Part shown: positions 23,797 to 35,283 of the stretch, one piece after another
Numbering within the stretch: the first letter of the stretch is position 1
Layout of the letters: the number at the start of each line of letters is the position of its first letter
From: Sutcliffiella horikoshii
Lineage (GTDB): Bacteria > Bacillota > Bacilli > Bacillales > Bacillaceae_I
Direction: 5' to 3'
NCBI RefSeq assembly: GCF_008180725.1
Contig: NZ_VTEV01000005.1
Location: 527,637 to 591,636, forward strand
Length of the DNA: 64,000 bases
Notes under the pieces: generated by a model
Database searches by the model: none
Told to the model about the DNA's origin: nothing
Seen by the model: the letters and a program-made list of their open reading frames with translations, nothing else
Made by a program: the position numbers and the translations under genes

Positions 23797-25227
23797 TTAT
23801 CGCTTCTTAATTTCCTCAATCAAGATCTTATTCACCATTTGAGGGTTTGCCTGGCCCTTGGAGGCTTTCATGATCTGGCCGACAAGGAAGCCGATGGCAC
23901 GTTCTGTTCCTTCTTTGTAGTCCTGGACGGATTTAGGATTTGCATCCAATGTCTCCCCGACCATTTTACGAAGGGTGCCTTCGTCTGAGATTTGGACAAG
24001 GCCTTTTTCTTTTACGATTTTCTCTGCATCGCCGCCGTTTTCTATTAGTTCTTTGAAAACTTTCTTGGCAATTTTCGATGAAATGGTGCCCTTTTCAAGG
24101 AGCTTGATCATGCCTGCAAGTCCTTCTGGAGTCAGTGCTGTATCATCGAGCTCTTTGCTTTCAGCGTTCAGGTAAGCAGATACTTCGCCCATCAGCCAGT
24201 TGGAAGCAAGCTTCGCGTCTGCACCAGCTTCAACGGTTCCGTCAAAGAAATCGGACATTTCTTTTGTGATGGTTAGGACTTGAGCGTCGTATGCAGGTAG
24301 TCCAAGCTCTTCGACGTAACGCTTTTTGCGCTCGTCCGGAAGGGTTGGGATGTCTGCGCGAACGCGCTCTTTCCAGTCATCATCAATGTGAAGTGCGACA
24401 AGATCCGGCTCAGGGAAGTAACGGTAGTCATCGGATCCTTCTTTTACACGCATTAGAATCGTCTTTTTCGTCGCTTCGTCATAGCGACGCGTTTCCTGTT
24501 CGATTACTCCGCCAGATAAAAGAACTTGCTCTTGACGAACAACTTCATGCTCCAATCCTTTTTGGACAAAGTTGAAGGAGTTCAGGTTTTTCAGTTCCGC
24601 TTTTGTACCAAATTCCTTTTGGCCGACTGGTCGCAATGAAATGTTCGCATCGCAGCGCAACGATCCTTCTTCCATTTTACAGTCGGAAACGCCTGTGTAT
24701 TGGATGATGGACTTTAATTTCTCCAGGTAGGCATAAGCTTCCTCTGGTGTGCGGATATCAGGCTCCGATACGATTTCCACAAGCGGTGTTCCTTGGCGGT
24801 TATAGTCGACAAGGGAATAGCCGTCGCCTGTGTGCATCAATTTTCCTGCATCTTCTTCCAGGTGAAGGCGCGTGATACCAATGCGCTTCTTCACTCCGTT
24901 CACTTCAATATCAATCCAGCCGTTTTCACCGATCGGTTTGTCATGTTGAGAGATCTGATAAGCCTTCGGGTTGTCCGGATAAAAGTAGTTTTTGCGGTCG
25001 AATTTGGTGTCGGTTGCGACTTCACAATTCAGGGCCATTGCAGCCTTCATCGCGTATTCCACCGCCTGTTTGTTTAGTACAGGCAAGGTTCCTGGATAGC
25101 CAAGTTCCACGACACTTGTGTTGGAGTTCGGCTCTGCACCAAATTCGTTTGGACTTGCCGAGAAAATTTTAGATCTTGTTTTTAATTCTACGTGCACTTC
25201 AAGGCCAATAATCGTTTCAAAATTCAT
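23797..25227 (-). CDS. gatB: Aspartyl/glutamyl-tRNA amidotransferase subunit B
   Basis: 476 residues, standard length. GatB binds misacylated Glu-tRNA-Gln (and Asp-tRNA-Asn), phosphorylates the amino acid and accepts ammonia from GatA. The N-terminus [19 protein letters not shown], the [16 protein letters not shown] segment and [15 protein letters not shown] are family signatures. The C-terminal YqeY-like domain ends [17 protein letters not shown]. It is the last gene of gatC-gatA-gatB, 16 bp after gatA, and is followed by a terminator. Confidence 0.97.
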   Translation of the reverse strand: MNFETIIGLEVHVELKTRSKIFSASPNEFGAEPNSNTSVVELGYPGTLPVLNKQAVEYAMKAAMALNCEVATDTKFDRKNYFYPDNPKAYQISQHDKPIGENGWIDIEVNGVKKRIGITRLHLEEDAGKLMHTGDGYSLVDYNRQGTPLVEIVSEPDIRTPEEAYAYLEKLKSIIQYTGVSDCKMEEGSLRCDANISLRPVGQKEFGTKAELKNLNSFNFVQKGLEHEVVRQEQVLLSGGVIEQETRRYDEATKKTILMRVKEGSDDYRYFPEPDLVALHIDDDWKERVRADIPTLPDERKKRYVEELGLPAYDAQVLTITKEMSDFFDGTVEAGADAKLASNWLMGEVSAYLNAESKELDDTALTPEGLAGMIKLLEKGTISSKIAKKVFKELIENGGDAEKIVKEKGLVQISDEGTLRKMVGETLDANPKSVQDYKEGTERAIGFLVGQIMKASKGQANPQMVNKILIEEIKKR

Positions 25228-25243
25228 GTTTATTTTTCACCCC

Positions 25244-26701
25244 TTACAGCTGTGGCTTCTTTTTATGATGGTCGGTTGCCTGCTCAAAAGCATGGGCAAC
25301 GCGGTAAATGGTGCTCTCGTCAAAATGATTTCCTATGATTTGCAAGCCTACTGGCAGTCCGTCCACAAAGCCTGCCGGTACAGAGATTCCTGGTACGCCT
25401 GCAAGGTTCACTGGGATGGTCAGAATATCATTTGCATACATCGTAAGTGGATCTTTTGTGTTTTCGCCCACTTTAAATGCTGGAGTCGGCGTAGTAGGTC
25501 CGATGATGACATCATATTTTTCAAAAACGTCTTCAAAATCCTGCTTGATCAACGTACGAACCTTTTGTGCTTTTACATAGTAAGCATCATAGTGTCCTGC
25601 GCTCAAAGCATATGTTCCAAGCATGATACGGCGCTTCACTTCGGGTCCGAAGCCTTCGCTGCGCGTCTGCTTGTACATGTCGATGAGGTTCTTCGCATTG
25701 TCTGTGCGGTAGCCATAGCGAACGCCGTCAAAACGGGCAAGGTTCGCGGATGCTTCCGAAGATGACAATAGGTAGTAAGTTGCCAACGCATATTGAGAGT
25801 GTGGCAGGGAAACTTCTTCCCAAGTTGCACCTAGCCCTTCTAAAACTTTCAGGGCATCTTTAACAGATTGGCTTACCTTTTCACTTACGCCTTCTGCCAG
25901 ATACTCTTTCGGCACACCGATTTTCAAGCCTTTGATATCACCTGTCAAGCTGGAAAGGAAGTCCGGAACGTCGGCGTTTGCAGATGTTGAATCCATAGGA
26001 TCCAGTCCAGATATCGCTTGTAAAAGATAGGCATTGTCTTCAACTGTGCGAGTAATTGGTCCGATTTGATCAAGGGATGACGCAAATGCGATCAAACCGT
26101 AACGGGAAACGCGTCCATAGGTAGGCTTCAGGCCGACAACTCCACAGAATGCTGCAGGTTGACGAATCGATCCTCCTGTATCAGATCCCAGGGAGAAGAA
26201 TACTTCCCCTGCTGCTACTGCTGCGGCAGATCCACCGCTTGATCCACCAGGAACACGCTCAAGGTCCCAAGGGTTTTTTGTTGCAGCAAAGGCAGAGTTT
26301 TCATTGGATGATCCCATGGCAAACTCGTCCATATTTATTTTACCGATGGTGACGGTTTCCGCTTGGTTTAATTTTTCTACAACTGTTGCATTGTAGATTG
26401 GGTTGAAGTCACCAAGTATTTTACTTGCAGCTGTCGTGCGAATGCCTTTTGTGACGATATTGTCCTTAACTCCAATCGGAAGGCCAAATAATAGGCCATG
26501 TTCTTTTTCTAGTCCTAACGCTTGGTCGAGGACTTTTGCATATTTACGGGCATTCTCTTCATCCAGTGTCAGGAATGCTTGTACCTTATCGTCGACTTCG
26601 TTGATGCGTTTGTACGATGTATCAACGAGGTCAGATACGCTGATTTCTTTTTTATGTAAAAGGCTATGTAATTCCGATAGCTTTTTATCAAACAATGACA
26701 T
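25244..26701 (-). CDS. gatA: Aspartyl/glutamyl-tRNA amidotransferase subunit A
   Basis: 485 residues, standard length. It is an amidase-signature enzyme that releases ammonia from glutamine for GatB. The catalytic triad is visible: lysine in [13 protein letters not shown], the cis-serine in [15 protein letters not shown] and the nucleophile serine in [12 protein letters not shown]. It is soluble, in the GatCAB complex. It lies 22 bp after gatC and 16 bp before gatB. Confidence 0.97.
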   Translation of the reverse strand: MSLFDKKLSELHSLLHKKEISVSDLVDTSYKRINEVDDKVQAFLTLDEENARKYAKVLDQALGLEKEHGLLFGLPIGVKDNIVTKGIRTTAASKILGDFNPIYNATVVEKLNQAETVTIGKINMDEFAMGSSNENSAFAATKNPWDLERVPGGSSGGSAAAVAAGEVFFSLGSDTGGSIRQPAAFCGVVGLKPTYGRVSRYGLIAFASSLDQIGPITRTVEDNAYLLQAISGLDPMDSTSANADVPDFLSSLTGDIKGLKIGVPKEYLAEGVSEKVSQSVKDALKVLEGLGATWEEVSLPHSQYALATYYLLSSSEASANLARFDGVRYGYRTDNAKNLIDMYKQTRSEGFGPEVKRRIMLGTYALSAGHYDAYYVKAQKVRTLIKQDFEDVFEKYDVIIGPTTPTPAFKVGENTKDPLTMYANDILTIPVNLAGVPGISVPAGFVDGLPVGLQIIGNHFDESTIYRVAHAFEQATDHHKKKPQL

Positions 26702-26723
26702 GGGGTTCCCTCCTTACTCTTTC

Positions 26724-27014
26724 CTATTCAATAATGCTAGGTACGCGAATCTGGCCATTTTTGTGGTCCGGGGCATTTTTCAATACCTCATCAACCGGCA
26801 GGCCTTCTTTCGCTACATCTTCCCTCATGACATTCTTCATATGTAGAACATGAGAAGTTGGTTGAACATTTTCTGTATCTAATTCATTCAGCTTCTCCGC
26901 GAATGAAATAATTGCATCTAATTGACTTGTGAACATAACTGCCTCATCCTCGCTGATCGCAAGACGGGCCAAATGCGCCACATGCTTCACCTGATCCTCC
27001 GAAATACGTGACAT
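26724..27014 (-). CDS. gatC: Aspartyl/glutamyl-tRNA amidotransferase subunit C
   Basis: 96 residues, standard length. GatC is a belt-like stabiliser of the GatA-GatB complex with no catalytic residues. The family start [20 protein letters not shown] and the C-terminal [17 protein letters not shown] are clear. GGAGG lies 9 bp before the ATG. It is the first gene of the gatCAB operon. Confidence 0.96.
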   Translation of the reverse strand: MSRISEDQVKHVAHLARLAISEDEAVMFTSQLDAIISFAEKLNELDTENVQPTSHVLHMKNVMREDVAKEGLPVDEVLKNAPDHKNGQIRVPSIIE

Positions 27015-27057
27015 CCTCTTTCACCTCCGCAAAAAATCGAACTTGCACAATACCCCT

Positions 27058-27087
27058 ATCATACTAAACTTTAACCCCCACAAGCAA
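27058..27087 (-). promoter_or_regulatory. Candidate sigma-A promoter of gatCAB
   Basis: The minus strand reads TTGCTT (27082-27087), an 18-bp spacer and TATGAT (27058-27063), about 45 bp before gatC. Confidence 0.5.
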
Positions 27088-27121
27088 TTCTCACGGGATA
27101 TTGGTGTGATTTTTCTTTAGT

Positions 27122-27162
27122 GGAGTAAAGAGGGGTCTGACCCTCAATGCGTTAGAGCACTA
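27122..27162. repeat. GGGTCAGACCC palindrome element, copy 1
   Basis: GAGTAAAGAGGGGTCTGACC and on to GTTAGAGCAC is the near-complement of the element at 59931-59967. The inner AGGGGTCTGACCCT is palindromic. It lies in the divergent gap between gatC and putP. Confidence 0.7.
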
Positions 27163-27185
27163 AAGGAACCTGCCGAAACTTGTCG

Positions 27186-27312
27186 AATTCTTGATTTATT
27201 TGGTTTTTTCTTGATATGTCCCTCGGTTTTCTCGATATGTATTAACAATTCTCGATATATCTTGTGATTTCTTGATATCTCCCTCGGTTTACTTGATATA
27301 TCTTTTTATCTA
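27186..27312. repeat. Array 8: six 20-21-bp repeats (CTTGATATGTC family) upstream of putP
   Basis: CTTGAT/CTCGAT cores begin at 27190, 27210, 27231, 27251, 27271 and 27292 (steps 20, 21, 20, 20, 21). CCCTCGGTTT recurs between them. The rest of the 637-bp divergent gap, 27313-27651, holds AT-rich sequence in which I recognise nothing beyond the putP ribosome site. Confidence 0.85.
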
Positions 27313-27651
27313 TTCCACCATGATCGTCAATGTGAAATATAACACAGGTTTATTGGATAAAATATCTTCATGTACCAGAGAAAAATGGTCTAAAAAATAT
27401 CAGCCTTATTACAAAGATATTACATGATTGATAATTCTGAATAGTTTTACTTTAATTTCTTTTCGATTGGGAGGTATGCCCATTATATCAAGGGGTACAG
27501 TGATTTTCTTCCTATTAAAAAAGGTTTCAATCGCTTGAATTAAGGGAAATACTTTGTTAGCTTAAATACTCGTAACCGTTATGAGAGCAATTTGGGGCGC
27601 CGGAATTGCTGATGTACTAACTAAATTAAAGATAATTCAGGAGTTGATATT

Positions 27652-29160
27652 GTGGAAACAGGAGTATTTATTTCCCTAGCACTTTATTTTATCGCCATGC
27701 TAGGAATAGGTTTATATGCCTATAAAACATCTACAGACGATATTTCAGGCTATATGCTTGGTGGTCGTCAATTAGGACCTGGAGTAACAGCATTATCTGC
27801 CGGGGCATCTGATATGAGTGGTTGGATGCTAATGGGTCTACCGGGTGCCATGTATGCTACCGGTGTATCCAGTATGTGGATTGCCATCGGTCTTACAATT
27901 GGAGCATATGTAAACTATTTGGTCGTTGCACCTCGTTTAAGGGTTTATACAGAAACTGCGAATGACTCCATTACAATCCCAGATTTCTTTGAGAACCGTT
28001 TTTATGATGGAACTCGGATATTACGCTTCGTATCAGCGATCGTAATCATCATTTTCTTCACTCTCTACACATCCTCTGGTTTAGTTTCAGGTGGTACACT
28101 ATTTGAAAGTGCATTTGGATTAGACTACAAAACTGGTTTGTTTGTAACGGCTGGTGTGGTAGTAGCTTATACATTGTTCGGAGGATTCTTGGCAGTTAGT
28201 TTAACTGACTTTGTACAAGGTGTCATCATGCTTCTTGCCTTAGTACTAGTGCCAATCGTAGCATTTACTGATTTAGGCGGTGTTGGAGTAACACTTGATG
28301 AAGTACGTTCCATCGACCCAACTTACCTTGATTTCTTTAAAGGAACAACCGTCCTGGGTATCATTTCTTTACTTGCTTGGGGACTAGGTTATTTTGGTCA
28401 ACCTCACATCATTGTTCGATTTATGGCGATTAAGTCCATCCGTGACTTTAAAGCTGCTCGTCGTATCGGAATGAGCTGGATGATCGTTTCCATCATTGGT
28501 GCGATGGCTACAGGACTTGTAGGTATTGCCTATGTGAACCGTACAGGAATGGAATTGGCCGATTCAGAAACAATCTTTATTGTGTTCTCCCAATTCTTGT
28601 TCCACCCACTAATCAGTGGATTCTTACTTGCAGCAATTTTAGCTGCGATCATGAGTACCATTTCTTCTCAGCTACTTGTAACATCTAGTGCGCTGACAGA
28701 AGACTTTTATAAAACGTTCTTACGCCGTGAAGCAAAGGATAAAGAACTTGTCCTAATCGGTCGTATCTCCGTTCTTATCGTTGCACTAGTAGCGATTGCA
28801 CTATCCTTAACACCAAACGACACCATCCTTAACCTGGTTGGTAACGCATGGGCAGGATTTGGTGCAGCATTTGGTCCAGTGGTAATACTAAGTCTTTACT
28901 GGAAACGTATGAACCGTTGGGGTGCACTTGCAGGTATGCTAGTGGGTACCATCACGGTACTATTATGGATCTATGGTCCATTCACCATTAACGGCGAACC
29001 GCTAACAGCTTTCTTATATGAAATTATTCCAGGGTTCATCCTAAGTACAATTGCCGTCATTGTTGTAAGTTATCTTACAAACTTCCCACGTAAAAAAGTA
29101 CGTGAAGGCTTTACGGAAATGGAAGAAACTATGGAAACAGAACAGAATAAAAAAGATTAA
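27652..29160 (+). CDS. putP: Sodium/proline symporter
   Basis: 502 residues with about 13 membrane segments, of the sodium:solute symporter family. Signatures: [69 protein letters not shown] and [20 protein letters not shown], all close to PutP/OpuE proline transporters. The start is GTG at 27652 with AGGAG 9 bp upstream. Uptake may serve catabolism (the P5C dehydrogenase gene lies 1 kb downstream) or osmoprotection. Its codon use is more A/T-ended than that of the pur genes, compatible with high expression. A shared terminator follows. Confidence 0.92.
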   Translation: METGVFISLALYFIAMLGIGLYAYKTSTDDISGYMLGGRQLGPGVTALSAGASDMSGWMLMGLPGAMYATGVSSMWIAIGLTIGAYVNYLVVAPRLRVYTETANDSITIPDFFENRFYDGTRILRFVSAIVIIIFFTLYTSSGLVSGGTLFESAFGLDYKTGLFVTAGVVVAYTLFGGFLAVSLTDFVQGVIMLLALVLVPIVAFTDLGGVGVTLDEVRSIDPTYLDFFKGTTVLGIISLLAWGLGYFGQPHIIVRFMAIKSIRDFKAARRIGMSWMIVSIIGAMATGLVGIAYVNRTGMELADSETIFIVFSQFLFHPLISGFLLAAILAAIMSTISSQLLVTSSALTEDFYKTFLRREAKDKELVLIGRISVLIVALVAIALSLTPNDTILNLVGNAWAGFGAAFGPVVILSLYWKRMNRWGALAGMLVGTITVLLWIYGPFTINGEPLTAFLYEIIPGFILSTIAVIVVSYLTNFPRKKVREGFTEMEETMETEQNKKD

Positions 29161-29167
29161 TGTATAC

Positions 29168-29205
29168 AAAAGAGAACCCGTACACTTGGACGGGTTCTCT
29201 TTTAT
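29168..29205. terminator. Bidirectional terminator between putP and the DUF4397 gene
   Basis: AAAGAGAACCCGT-ACACTTGG-ACGGGTTCTCTTT has T-runs on both sides. It serves putP on the plus strand and the DUF4397 gene on the minus strand. Confidence 0.93.
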
Positions 29206-29874
29206 TTATTTCTCGCTATCCACCAACACGATCACTTCTAGTTTGTCAGCTGTATTTACTGCAAAAACACTGTACACTGTATCTTTTTCAAGCTTTGTTC
29301 CAGAAAGGTCTAAAACTTGTTTTTTATCAGGTGTTCTGATTTCCAAATCGTACGTTCCAGGCTCAAGTTCCTGATACACGGAAATGTCTTTAAAAGAAAG
29401 TTCACTGAATACAGTATCCCCATCAATTACTCCTACATCCACTTGTGGAGCATCAGGAGAAAGGTGACCGACACGTGTAAACGCCTTTCCTTTAGGTGCC
29501 TTTCTAGTATCCTCTACGGCAATCATTTCAAGGTTCGCAAGCTTGTTAACAGCCGCTACCGTGTATGCCTTGCCACCTTCTACTTCAAGCTGCTGAGCAA
29601 TTACTGGTTGGTCTTTTTTCCCCGCAGGATAGATCTCCACTTTGTGTGGGCCTGCTGGAAGCATTAAGTAATCAGTAGCGTCTTTAAACTTCGCACCCTC
29701 AACCGCAACATTTCCATCCACATATACGTCCACAGCCGGAGCGTCAGGGGATGCATGTAGAATACGGACTTGTGCATCTTGCTTGCTGCCTGTATTCGCA
29801 TTTGCAGCAGCCAAGTTGCTCATTCCACCTAAAACAAACAGCAACACCGTTAAAATACTAAGGAATTTCTTCAT
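29206..29874 (-). CDS. Secreted DUF4397-domain protein
   Basis: 222 residues from the ATG at 29874, which has AAGGAG 9 bp upstream; the frame runs 11 codons further up without a site. A signal peptide KKFLSILTVLLFVLGGMSNL with a likely cut after AAANA exports it. Two DUF4397 immunoglobulin-like repeats follow: VRILHASPDAPAVDVYVDG (about residues 36-130) and VGHLSPDAPQVDVGVIDGD (about 135-215). There is no sortase motif or transmembrane tail, so it is probably released or wall-associated. The function of this family is unknown; one role suggested by architecture is surface adhesion or polymer binding. Confidence 0.85.
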   Translation of the reverse strand: MKKFLSILTVLLFVLGGMSNLAAANANTGSKQDAQVRILHASPDAPAVDVYVDGNVAVEGAKFKDATDYLMLPAGPHKVEIYPAGKKDQPVIAQQLEVEGGKAYTVAAVNKLANLEMIAVEDTRKAPKGKAFTRVGHLSPDAPQVDVGVIDGDTVFSELSFKDISVYQELEPGTYDLEIRTPDKKQVLDLSGTKLEKDTVYSVFAVNTADKLEVIVLVDSEK

Positions 29875-30014
29875 TTTATATCTCCTTTTCATACTATTTT
29901 TGAACACATTTGTTAGTATGAAAGGTTCGTGTGGAAAATATGTAAAAAAGTAGCAATAAAGTTTGGATATTCAGATGGTTTTAGCAAATTTTTAGTGGAG
30001 CTTAAGGAGAGCTA

Positions 30015-30115
30015 GACAAAGTTCGTGCCAAAACAGTGAGAGTTGATGCCAAAATGGTTCGTGCCAAAATGATACGAGTTCATGCCAAAACCAGCCAAGT
30101 TCATCCAAAGTGTTT
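30015..30115. repeat. Array 9: five repeats, mostly 21 bp (AGTTCGTGCCAAAAC family)
   Basis: AGTTCGTGCC/AGTTGATGCC/AGTTCATGCC cores begin at 30020, 30041, 30056, 30077 and 30098 (steps 21, 15, 21, 21); the 15-bp step looks like a 6-bp loss. It is the same family as arrays 2 and 5. It lies in the 321-bp gap between rocA and the DUF4397 gene, with nothing else seen but the rocA terminator. Confidence 0.85.
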
Positions 30116-30143
30116 TTATGGTACACCCCCATCCCCCACCACC

Positions 30144-30181
30144 AAAAAAAGAAGCTGATACCCAATCTGGCATCAGCTTCC
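30144..30181 (-). terminator. Terminator after the P5C dehydrogenase gene
   Basis: Minus strand GAAGCTGATGCC-N6-GGTATCAGCTTC followed by TTTTTTTGG, 14 bp after the stop. Confidence 0.92.
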
Positions 30182-30195
30182 TTCTATTATAACTA

Positions 30196-31740
30196 TTACA
30201 GAGTTTCAGATGTTGTTTTTGCTTGTAAGTGAAGCAATAGGTAGTCAGGACCGCCCGCTTTGGAGTCCGTTCCAGACATGTTGAATCCGCCGAATGGTTG
30301 GTATCCAACGATTGCACCTGTGCATCCACGGTTGAAGTAAAGGTTACCAACGTGGAAGTCTTCACGAGCTTGTTCAATTTTGTCGCGGTTGTTTGTGATA
30401 ACCGCTCCAGTCAAACCGTATTCTGTGTTGTTCGCAATTTCAAGCGCATGATTGTAGTCTTTTGCTTTTGCAAATGCTACAACCGGTCCGAAGATCTCCT
30501 CTTTCATCAGGCGAGCTTCTGGGTCTACGTCTGCAACGATTGTCGGCTGAACGAAGAATCCTTTGGAGTTGTCTCCTTCTCCACCTGCAAGAATGCGTCC
30601 TTCTTCTTTTCCGATAGCAACATATTTCATTACTTTATCAAATGCAGCTTGGTCGATAACAGGTCCCATGTAGTGGTTTTCTGTTGGATCGCCAACTGTC
30701 AGTTCTTTTGTTAATTCTACTGCACGGTTCAATACTTGGTCATACACATCTTCCACGATTACCGCACGGGAGCACGCAGAACATTTTTGACCGGAGAATC
30801 CGAATGCAGATTTTACGATGGATTGCGCTGCTAACTCAAGGTCGCCCTCGCTATCTACCACAATCGTATCTTTTCCACCCATTTCAGCGATGACACGCTT
30901 CAGCCAGATTTGGCCAGGGTTCACTTTAGAAGCACGCTCATAGATTCGCAAGCCCACGTCACGAGATCCAGTGAACGAGATGAAGCGAGTGCGTGGGTGG
31001 TCTACTAGGTAGTCCCCTACTTCCGCGCCGCTACCTGGTACGAAGTTAAGTACGCCAGCAGGCAGGCCAGCCTCTTCCATTACTTCTACGAATTTAGCCG
31101 CAACAACCGGAGTTGTAGACGCAGGCTTCAATAGTACTGTGTTACCCGTTACAATTGCCGCTACTGCAGTACCAGCCATGATTGCAAATGGGAAGTTCCA
31201 AGGAGAGATGATTACACCTACACCAAGTGGAATATAGTTATAACGGTTGTATTCGCCAACGCGGCTCTCTAAAGGCATACCGTCTTTTAGTTTCAGCATT
31301 TGACGCGCATAGTACTCAAGGAAATCAATTGCTTCCGCTGTATCCGCATCCGCTTCATTCCAAGGTTTCCCTGCTTCTTTAGTTAAAAGTGCAGAGAATT
31401 CGTGCTTACGACGGCGAATGATTGCTGCCGCACGGAACAAGATGTCTGCTCTTACTTCTGGCTTCACTTTACGCCACGTTTTGAACGTTTCGTCTGCAAC
31501 TTGCATAGCTTTTTCAGCCAAGTCACGATCTGCCTTTGACACACGACCAATAACCTCTTCTTTATTTGCAGGGTTCACGGATACGATTTTATCTTCCGTC
31601 GTAACACGCTCTCCACCAATAACTAAGTCGTAATCTTGTCCTAAATAAGAATCCACTAGTTTCAAGCCTTCAAGATAAGCTTGTTTGTTTTCCTCATTAG
31701 TGAAATCAGTAAATGGTTCATGTTTGTAAGGTAATACCAT
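30196..31740 (-). CDS. rocA: 1-pyrroline-5-carboxylate dehydrogenase (RocA/PutC type)
   Basis: 514 residues, the length of B. subtilis RocA. It oxidises glutamate-5-semialdehyde to glutamate with NAD+, the last step of proline and arginine breakdown. [17 protein letters not shown], the cofactor-loop [15 protein letters not shown], the general-base glutamate in AEMGGKD and the nucleophile cysteine in [15 protein letters not shown] are intact. [10 protein letters not shown] and [17 protein letters not shown] close the fold. The start is the ATG at 31740 with AAGGAGGG upstream; the frame extends 16 codons further without a site. putP nearby suggests use in proline catabolism; the name putC would fit as well. 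Confidence 0.92.
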   Translation of the reverse strand: MVLPYKHEPFTDFTNEENKQAYLEGLKLVDSYLGQDYDLVIGGERVTTEDKIVSVNPANKEEVIGRVSKADRDLAEKAMQVADETFKTWRKVKPEVRADILFRAAAIIRRRKHEFSALLTKEAGKPWNEADADTAEAIDFLEYYARQMLKLKDGMPLESRVGEYNRYNYIPLGVGVIISPWNFPFAIMAGTAVAAIVTGNTVLLKPASTTPVVAAKFVEVMEEAGLPAGVLNFVPGSGAEVGDYLVDHPRTRFISFTGSRDVGLRIYERASKVNPGQIWLKRVIAEMGGKDTIVVDSEGDLELAAQSIVKSAFGFSGQKCSACSRAVIVEDVYDQVLNRAVELTKELTVGDPTENHYMGPVIDQAAFDKVMKYVAIGKEEGRILAGGEGDNSKGFFVQPTIVADVDPEARLMKEEIFGPVVAFAKAKDYNHALEIANNTEYGLTGAVITNNRDKIEQAREDFHVGNLYFNRGCTGAIVGYQPFGGFNMSGTDSKAGGPDYLLLHLQAKTTSETL

Positions 31741-31758
31741 TACATTCGCCCTCCTTTG

Positions 31759-31778
31759 CATTCTAAAGCGCTTGCATA
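31759..31778 (-). promoter_or_regulatory. Possible catabolite-response (cre-like) site upstream of rocA
   Basis: The minus strand reads ATGCAAGCGCTTTAGAAT, which shares the TGNAANCG core with cre sites but lacks the last C. CcpA control of amino-acid catabolism would be sensible, but the match is partial. Confidence 0.3.
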
Positions 31779-31907
31779 CAATTCTCATTCTACCCTATCA
31801 TTACTAGTCTTTCAAATATTGTTTATATTCTTATCGGAAGAAAAATTTGGAGGCATTGAAATGGTGCATTAGATGTGGGCCGGTTAACTCTTTGAGCGCT
31901 TTTTTTG

Positions 31908-32012
31908 CAAAAGTTATAATAAGCTCTGAAAAAGTTACAATAACTACAAAAATAGTTACAATAACCTCTGAAAAAGTCACACTAGCCACAAAAATGGTTA
32001 CAATCAATCATC
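31908..32012. repeat. Array 10: five 21-bp repeats (GTTACAATAA family)
   Basis: AAAGTTACAATAAC-like cores have their G at 31913, 31934, 31955, 31976 and 31997, exactly 21 bp apart. The reverse-complement family occurs in array 12. It lies in the 334-bp gap between rocA and camS; no gene was seen there. Confidence 0.93.
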
Positions 32013-32031
32013 GTCTCTTCATTCACAGCAC

Positions 32032-32065
32032 AAAAAACCCACTATCCTATAAAGAATAGTAGGTT
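32032..32065 (-). terminator. Terminator after camS
   Basis: Minus strand ACCTACTAT and ATAGTGGGT pair (one G-U) and are followed by TTTTTTG. It lies 10 bp after the stop. Confidence 0.8.
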
Positions 32066-32074
32066 CTGGCAAAA

Positions 32075-33226
32075 TCAATAGATATGAACAAACGGTTTTT
32101 CCGATCCTGCATCCCTTACAATCAACGCTTCCTCTCCACTGATGGAAGAAATGGATACTTGTAGATTGATATAATTCGGGAAGTGCTCCACCACTAGTCC
32201 TGTTACATATTGAGTGAAACCAATCAACTCAGCCTTCCCGTTAAACTCCATATTCACTTCAATGGAAAGCTGTTGGAGTTCACCATCACGGTAATAGCCT
32301 GTTCCAATTACACCTGTATGGTTAGGAAAATAGTCGTCAATATCCAACTTGAAATTCTCAAATCGTACAGCGTCATCACGATATAATTCGGTCGTATCGC
32401 TATTCGGGAAAAGGTGATATTCCTCATTTATTTTTTCCCATTTACCAACGGAATTATCGCCGGATGCGACATTCGCTTTTGCGATGAAACTTCCTGGGAC
32501 AACGGAATTCGCAGGGCTTTGTTTATACAATCCTATAATGATTGGAACATTCTCAAGTCCTTCCAGGCTGCGTACTCTTCTGATAACTTCTTCCGCTATT
32601 TTTTTACCTTCAGCTTCAAGTTTATCATCAGGAATTGGGTATTCACGAGGATAACCGCCATCTTTATCTAGGAGATTATAATAATGAACAGAGTTAAGCG
32701 CAATTCCTATGGATACACCCCCAAGCTCTACCTGGTCTTCACCTTTACGAATTAAATAGTTTTGTTCCTGAATATGAGCAAGATAAATTGGGCTGCTTTC
32801 ATTATTCTTTTCAGTGTCCGGCCCATTAACCGCCGCCGGATTCAATCCTAAGCTATCTTCATCTTCAGGATTTTTTCTTTTCAACCAAGCACTAATCATA
32901 TCCCTCTTTATATACTGCCCTTCCTGATACAAATAGCTGTCGGAAGGAAATACCTCCTGCGACATCCGCATCAATCCGGTTTCCAACTCCTCCACATCGA
33001 CCCGGCTGTTTAGGCGCGGGGCGATTTGGCCTCGAGTTTCCCCGGGCTTATAAGGGAGAATGGTTTGGTAAAAGTCATCTGATATTTTATATCTTGGAAC
33101 AATAGCTTGTTCCGTGTTTTCCTGCTGCGCTGGATCTTGTACCACTTCTTCTTGCTTCTCGAAGCCTGGCACACATCCGGTGGCAAAAAGAGAAACAACA
33201 AGGAGCAACGACAAAAACCTTTTCAC
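32075..33226 (-). CDS. camS: CamS-family lipoprotein (YerH)
   Basis: 383 residues. The signal sequence KRFLSLLLVVSLFATGC has lipobox FATGC. The mature protein is CamS-like, with QIAPRLNSRVDVEELETGLM, VSIGIALNSVHYY and VPGSFIAKANV. In enterococci the signal peptide of CamS homologues is processed to a sex pheromone; in bacilli the role is unknown. The start is the GTG at 33226 because AGAGG lies 8 bp before it; the frame also holds a GTG and TTG just upstream. It follows ligA by 12 bp, the same order as in B. subtilis. Confidence 0.88.
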   Translation of the reverse strand: MKRFLSLLLVVSLFATGCVPGFEKQEEVVQDPAQQENTEQAIVPRYKISDDFYQTILPYKPGETRGQIAPRLNSRVDVEELETGLMRMSQEVFPSDSYLYQEGQYIKRDMISAWLKRKNPEDEDSLGLNPAAVNGPDTEKNNESSPIYLAHIQEQNYLIRKGEDQVELGGVSIGIALNSVHYYNLLDKDGGYPREYPIPDDKLEAEGKKIAEEVIRRVRSLEGLENVPIIIGLYKQSPANSVVPGSFIAKANVASGDNSVGKWEKINEEYHLFPNSDTTELYRDDAVRFENFKLDIDDYFPNHTGVIGTGYYRDGELQQLSIEVNMEFNGKAELIGFTQYVTGLVVEHFPNYINLQVSISSISGEEALIVRDAGSEKPFVHIY

Positions 33227-33238
33227 TTCCAACACCTC

Positions 33239-35275
<2,037 letters not shown>

Positions 35276-35283
35276 TCATTTAT

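Noticed and set aside
25118-25765. 215-residue plus-strand frame opposite gatB/gatA
   Set aside because: It spans the gatA-gatB junction on the opposite strand, has a low-complexity composition and no ribosome site.
27478-27540. 20-codon frame after GGGAGGT upstream of putP
   Set aside because: The ribosome site is only 1 bp from the ATG and the frame is too short and unlike any known leader.
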